From: JAHFLQ01 sp964432465
GTDB lineage: Bacteria > Patescibacteriota > Minisyncoccia > UBA6257 > WO2-44-18
Direction of reading: 5' to 3'
Assembly (NCBI GenBank): GCA_964432465.1
Contig: CAYSNI010000018.1
Coordinates: forward strand, 1-6,974
DNA: 6,974 nt
A program made the position numbers and the translations under genes. The notes under the pieces were generated by a model. The model had not been told where the DNA came from, searched no databases, and was given only the letters and a program-made list of their open reading frames with translations. Positions 4,641 through 6,974 of the stretch are shown one piece after another; the stretch's first letter is position 1; each line of letters opens with the position of its first letter.

Positions 4641-4667
4641 GAAAAACAAACGAAAATAAATTAAAGT
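4639..4667 (+). promoter_or_regulatory. Weak candidate promoter for frr-rseP
   Basis: TTGAAA (4639-4644) and TAAAGT (4662-4667) are 17 bases apart. A start seven bases downstream falls at 4674-4675, the first base of the frr ATG, which would make a leaderless mRNA. That would agree with the absence of any SD before frr. The boxes are imperfect and the region is AT-rich. Confidence 0.3.
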
Positions 4668-4674
4668 AAAGAAA

Positions 4675-5223
4675 ATGGATTCCGCTAAAGAACTGGAGAT
4701 ATCGATTAAGCAGCTGATCGAAAATCTCAAAGATGATTTAAACGGTATACGCACCAACCGGCCAAGTCCGAAGATGGTGGAAGACGTGAAGGTGGATTAT
4801 CTCGAGCAGCAATTCCTAATCAAGCAATTGGGCTCGATTAGTATTGTGCCGCCTCGGGAAATAGATGTGAGCGTGTGGGATAAAGAAGCGGTGGGCGCGG
4901 TAGTGAAGGGCATTGAAACCTCTGGGCTGGGTTTAACCGCGAATACCCAGGGTAATTTGATTCGGATTAATCTACCGATGATGACCGATGAACGGCGACA
5001 AGAACTAACGAAGTTCGTGAAAAATTTGGTAGAACAGATGAAGATCCGTGTTCGGAATCTTCGTGAGGATGCGAATAAAAAAGTGGAGGCGGCATTTAAG
5101 GCTAAAATTTTAAACGAGAATCAGAAGTTTAAATCCCGCGAGCAAGTACAGAAGGTGGTGGATAAGTCTAATGCGGACATTGAAATGCTACTAGCGAGTA
5201 AAATTAAAGAAATCAACGACTAA
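4675..5223 (+). CDS. frr: Ribosome recycling factor
   Basis: RRF works in the cytoplasm with EF-G to split the post-termination ribosome and release the mRNA. At 182 residues it is full length (E. coli 185). The coiled three-helix domain starts at the N-terminus and includes GIRTNRPSP (24-32), matching the family RTGRASP. The smaller beta/alpha domain covers about residues 33-105 and contains ISIVPPREIDVSVWDKEAV and LIRINLPMMTDERRQEL. The second long helix carries RNLREDANKK, which keeps the Arg corresponding to functionally important Arg132 of E. coli but has Glu where RRDAN usually has the second Arg. The ATG at 4675 gives the standard N-terminus. It has no SD. The stop overlaps the start of rseP by one base (TAATG), so the two are translated together. 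Confidence 0.96.
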   Translation: MDSAKELEISIKQLIENLKDDLNGIRTNRPSPKMVEDVKVDYLEQQFLIKQLGSISIVPPREIDVSVWDKEAVGAVVKGIETSGLGLTANTQGNLIRINLPMMTDERRQELTKFVKNLVEQMKIRVRNLREDANKKVEAAFKAKILNENQKFKSREQVQKVVDKSNADIEMLLASKIKEIND

Positions 5224-6236
5224 TGTCTATTTTTGTAGTCATTGTCGGCATTTCTTTTCTGATCTTCGTTCACGAACTAGGGCATTTTTTAGTGGCGAAA
5301 AAAATGGGGCTATTGGTAGAAGAGTTTGGCTTTGGCTTCCCGCCTCGTCTTTTTTCTAAAAAAGTCGGCGAGACTACTTATAGCTTGAACTGGCTACCGT
5401 TTGGCGGGTTTGTAAAAATTTACGGTGAGGATCAAGGCGATGTGAATCCCGTGGTTCCGACCGGCCGGAGCTTCTCTGCTCTCAAAGCCTGGAAGCGTTC
5501 GTTGATTATCGTCGCCGGCGTGATCATGAATTTTCTGATTGGTTGGCTACTTATGTCATTCATTTTTATGATCGGCATCCCTAAGACGCTTTTTATTTCT
5601 GAGGTGCTGTCTGACAGTCCGGCGGCGGCCGTGGGTCTGATGTCGCAGGACCAGGTAGCAGGTTTTTCCAGCGCGAAAGATTTCAGTGAGTATATCAACA
5701 AGAATCGGGGTAAAGAAATTACCGTTCAGATCCGGCGCGGCGCGGAGGAATTGTCGTTTAAGGCCATCCCTCGCCTAAATGAAAACGCCGCCCTGGGCGT
5801 GGCATTGGTAGAAGGTGGCGTGGAGAGGCAGGGATTTCTGGCTAGTTTCTGGGAGGGCTTGAAGGCTTCAATTAATATTGTTACCGGTATCGTGGCCGGA
5901 TTCGCGATGCTCATTTGGGGATTGTTTACCGGCGGGCGGATTGCCGCTGATGTTGTAGGTCCGATTGGAGTGTTCGGCGTGGCTAGTCAGGCCGGGCAAT
6001 TAGGCATTGTCTATGTGATTCAGCTCGTCGCTTTAATTTCCTTGAATTTGGCAGTTTTGAATATTCTACCGTTCCCGGCGCTTGATGGCGGCCGCTTTCT
6101 CTTTATTATCCTAGAAAAAATTAAAGGCTCACCGTTGAACGCGAAGTTTGAAAGGGCCGCCAACGCCGCCGGCTTCTCCTTATTACTGCTCTTGATGTTA
6201 GCGATTACGATTCGTGACGTCATTCGACTTTTTTAG
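5223..6236 (+). CDS. rseP: RseP-type intramembrane zinc metalloprotease (site-2 protease)
   Basis: This membrane protease of the S2P family cuts transmembrane segments, typically of anti-sigma factors or leftover signal peptides. The zinc ligands are visible: HELGH at residues 17-21 in the first helix (His17, Glu18 catalytic, His21), and the third ligand Asp288 in LPFPALDGGR near the C-terminus. A second helix follows at about 96-117 (IIVAGVIMNFLIGWLLMSFIF). One PDZ-like domain follows, roughly 124-200, starting TLFISEVLSDSPAAAVGL, and a helix at 223-242 precedes the LDG segment. A last hydrophobic helix (318-328) ends the protein. The 337-residue length fits single-PDZ members, shorter than E. 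coli RseP (450) with two PDZ domains. Its ATG overlaps the frr stop, which implies coupling. No anti-sigma substrate is encoded in the window. Confidence 0.95.
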   Translation: MSIFVVIVGISFLIFVHELGHFLVAKKMGLLVEEFGFGFPPRLFSKKVGETTYSLNWLPFGGFVKIYGEDQGDVNPVVPTGRSFSALKAWKRSLIIVAGVIMNFLIGWLLMSFIFMIGIPKTLFISEVLSDSPAAAVGLMSQDQVAGFSSAKDFSEYINKNRGKEITVQIRRGAEELSFKAIPRLNENAALGVALVEGGVERQGFLASFWEGLKASINIVTGIVAGFAMLIWGLFTGGRIAADVVGPIGVFGVASQAGQLGIVYVIQLVALISLNLAVLNILPFPALDGGRFLFIILEKIKGSPLNAKFERAANAAGFSLLLLLMLAITIRDVIRLF

Positions 6237-6283
6237 AATATCTTGGCAGACTAATAGACGGTAACTTGAAAATGTTCAAGAAA

Positions 6284-6287
6284 GGAG
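6284..6287 (+). promoter_or_regulatory. Ribosome binding site for the gene at 6294
   Basis: AAAGGAG (6281-6287), with its GGAG core here, lies six bases before ATG 6294. An in-frame TGA at 6267-6269 with no other start after it leaves this ATG as the only sensible start. Confidence 0.75.
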
Positions 6288-6293
6288 CCACCT

Positions 6294-6974
6294 ATGGTCG
6301 GGCTGAATCTGGTTATACTGGCGACGCTATTGGGTTTTTCGGGGTCGCAGGATCCGGAAGAATTCATTAAGAAAATCAAGGACGTCAGGACTGTAACGAC
6401 CAAGATTTTTATTGTCGATCCTGGTAGCCAGGAAGAGATGTTTGTAGCCGATTTTAATTTGCGATTCAACGAACATGGAGATCTGACGGAAAATCGCGTC
6501 AATCAGGGTGGCGTCAAAATGGGGGACAGGTTTGAGCATCAGTACGATGCCCAAAAGCGAAAGATTTCGACAACTCAGCGTAACTTGAAAGGCCTGCTGC
6601 GTGCCAAGTCGGTTTACGCCTATGTGGAACGTGGTGCGTATACCGTGGATGTCCAGGAGTATAGTGGCGATGAAATCGGCAAAGAAAAGCCGATGGATAC
6701 CATAGAGAAAAAGTATAACGCCAAAGGAAAAATTATTTCTCGCGACCATCATTACAAGACTTTTAATCTGAATGTAAATGAGGAATACAAATACGACGCG
6801 GCTGATTGCCTAGTTGAGTTAATTGAGTCAACTGGCGAGGAAAAAATTATAACTGCTTTAAAAAACAACGAGTTTGGCAGTCCGATTGAAAAAGCCAGGA
6901 AGGATGAAGTTGGAAAGGCGATAGACAGGGAAACTTTTCGTTACAATGAAAAGAATGACTATGTTGAGCGTTGT
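6294..6974 (+). CDS. Exported protein with YD/MORN-like repeats, 3' end outside the window
   Basis: The frame is open from ATG 6294 to the window edge, giving 227 residues of an incomplete protein. The N-terminus (residues 2-16, VGLNLVILATLLGFS) is a short hydrophobic stretch resembling a signal peptide, though without the usual positive charge, and no lipobox Cys follows. The rest shows a loose repeat of an aromatic residue, Asn/Asp, four variable residues and an aliphatic one: LRFNEHGDLTEN (56-67), HQYDAQKRKIST (82-93), KKYNAKGKIISR (139-150), YKYDAADCLVEL (165-176) and FRYNEKNDYVER (215-226). This resembles the YD/RHS and MORN-variant repeats that build beta-sheet surfaces in secreted or cell-surface proteins. 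The spacing from rseP is 57 bases, with its own strong SD. A specific function cannot be assigned. Confidence 0.75.
   Translation, partial: MVGLNLVILATLLGFSGSQDPEEFIKKIKDVRTVTTKIFIVDPGSQEEMFVADFNLRFNEHGDLTENRVNQGGVKMGDRFEHQYDAQKRKISTTQRNLKGLLRAKSVYAYVERGAYTVDVQEYSGDEIGKEKPMDTIEKKYNAKGKIISRDHHYKTFNLNVNEEYKYDAADCLVELIESTGEEKIITALKNNEFGSPIEKARKDEVGKAIDRETFRYNEKNDYVERC

Noticed and set aside
1..6974. CRISPR array, insertion sequence or attachment site
   Set aside because: No regularly spaced direct repeats, transposase frame, integrase or tRNA end is present in the window.

Overview
The window looks like chromosomal DNA from a bacterium with a reduced, peptidoglycan-based gene set, most likely a Candidate Phyla Radiation (Patescibacteria, Parcubacteria-like) member. 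This is inferred from three things: the flavour of the proteins (a MurA with Asp at the catalytic Cys position and an HPGFMTDWQQP motif, a small zinc-less delta-prime, a compact one-PDZ RseP), the scattered short GC-rich palindromes, and the missing Shine-Dalgarno (SD) sequences before the housekeeping genes. UGA behaves as a stop, so the code is the standard bacterial one. All supported genes are on the plus strand; the minus strand holds only shadow frames.

Layout. Positions 1-115 hold a GC-rich palindrome and no gene. Positions 116-1455 encode MurA, but in two frames: the reading frame steps back by one at a T6 run (955-960), and the 3' half carries an in-frame insertion of repeat DNA. An AT-rich inverted repeat (about 1460-1547) separates murA from mreB (1567-2574). 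Two hairpins and a strong extended -10 promoter follow. This promoter drives an accessory pair of unrecognised membrane proteins (2727-3032 and 3237-3629), which ends at a textbook intrinsic terminator (3639-3672). Between these two genes lies an odd 200-nt leader with a near-perfect complement of the 16S rRNA 3' tail, a three-codon ORF and a perfect 15-bp hairpin. Next come holB (delta-prime, 3691-4419), a possible 26-aa membrane peptide (4429-4509), a candidate structured RNA ending in a T tract (4531-4640), frr (4675-5223) and rseP (5223-6236), the last two overlapping by one base. The window ends inside an exported protein with YD/MORN-like repeats (6294 to the edge).

How the genes fit together. 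MurA makes the first committed peptidoglycan precursor and MreB directs where wall is built, so their adjacency forms a cell-envelope block. HolB, RRF and RseP serve DNA replication, ribosome recycling and membrane proteolysis. The intervening small membrane proteins and the exported repeat protein are accessory, and they are the only genes here with canonical SD sequences.

Most worth checking: the MurA frame change and repeat insertion, the super-SD/minigene leader at 3042-3147, and the structured RNA upstream of frr.
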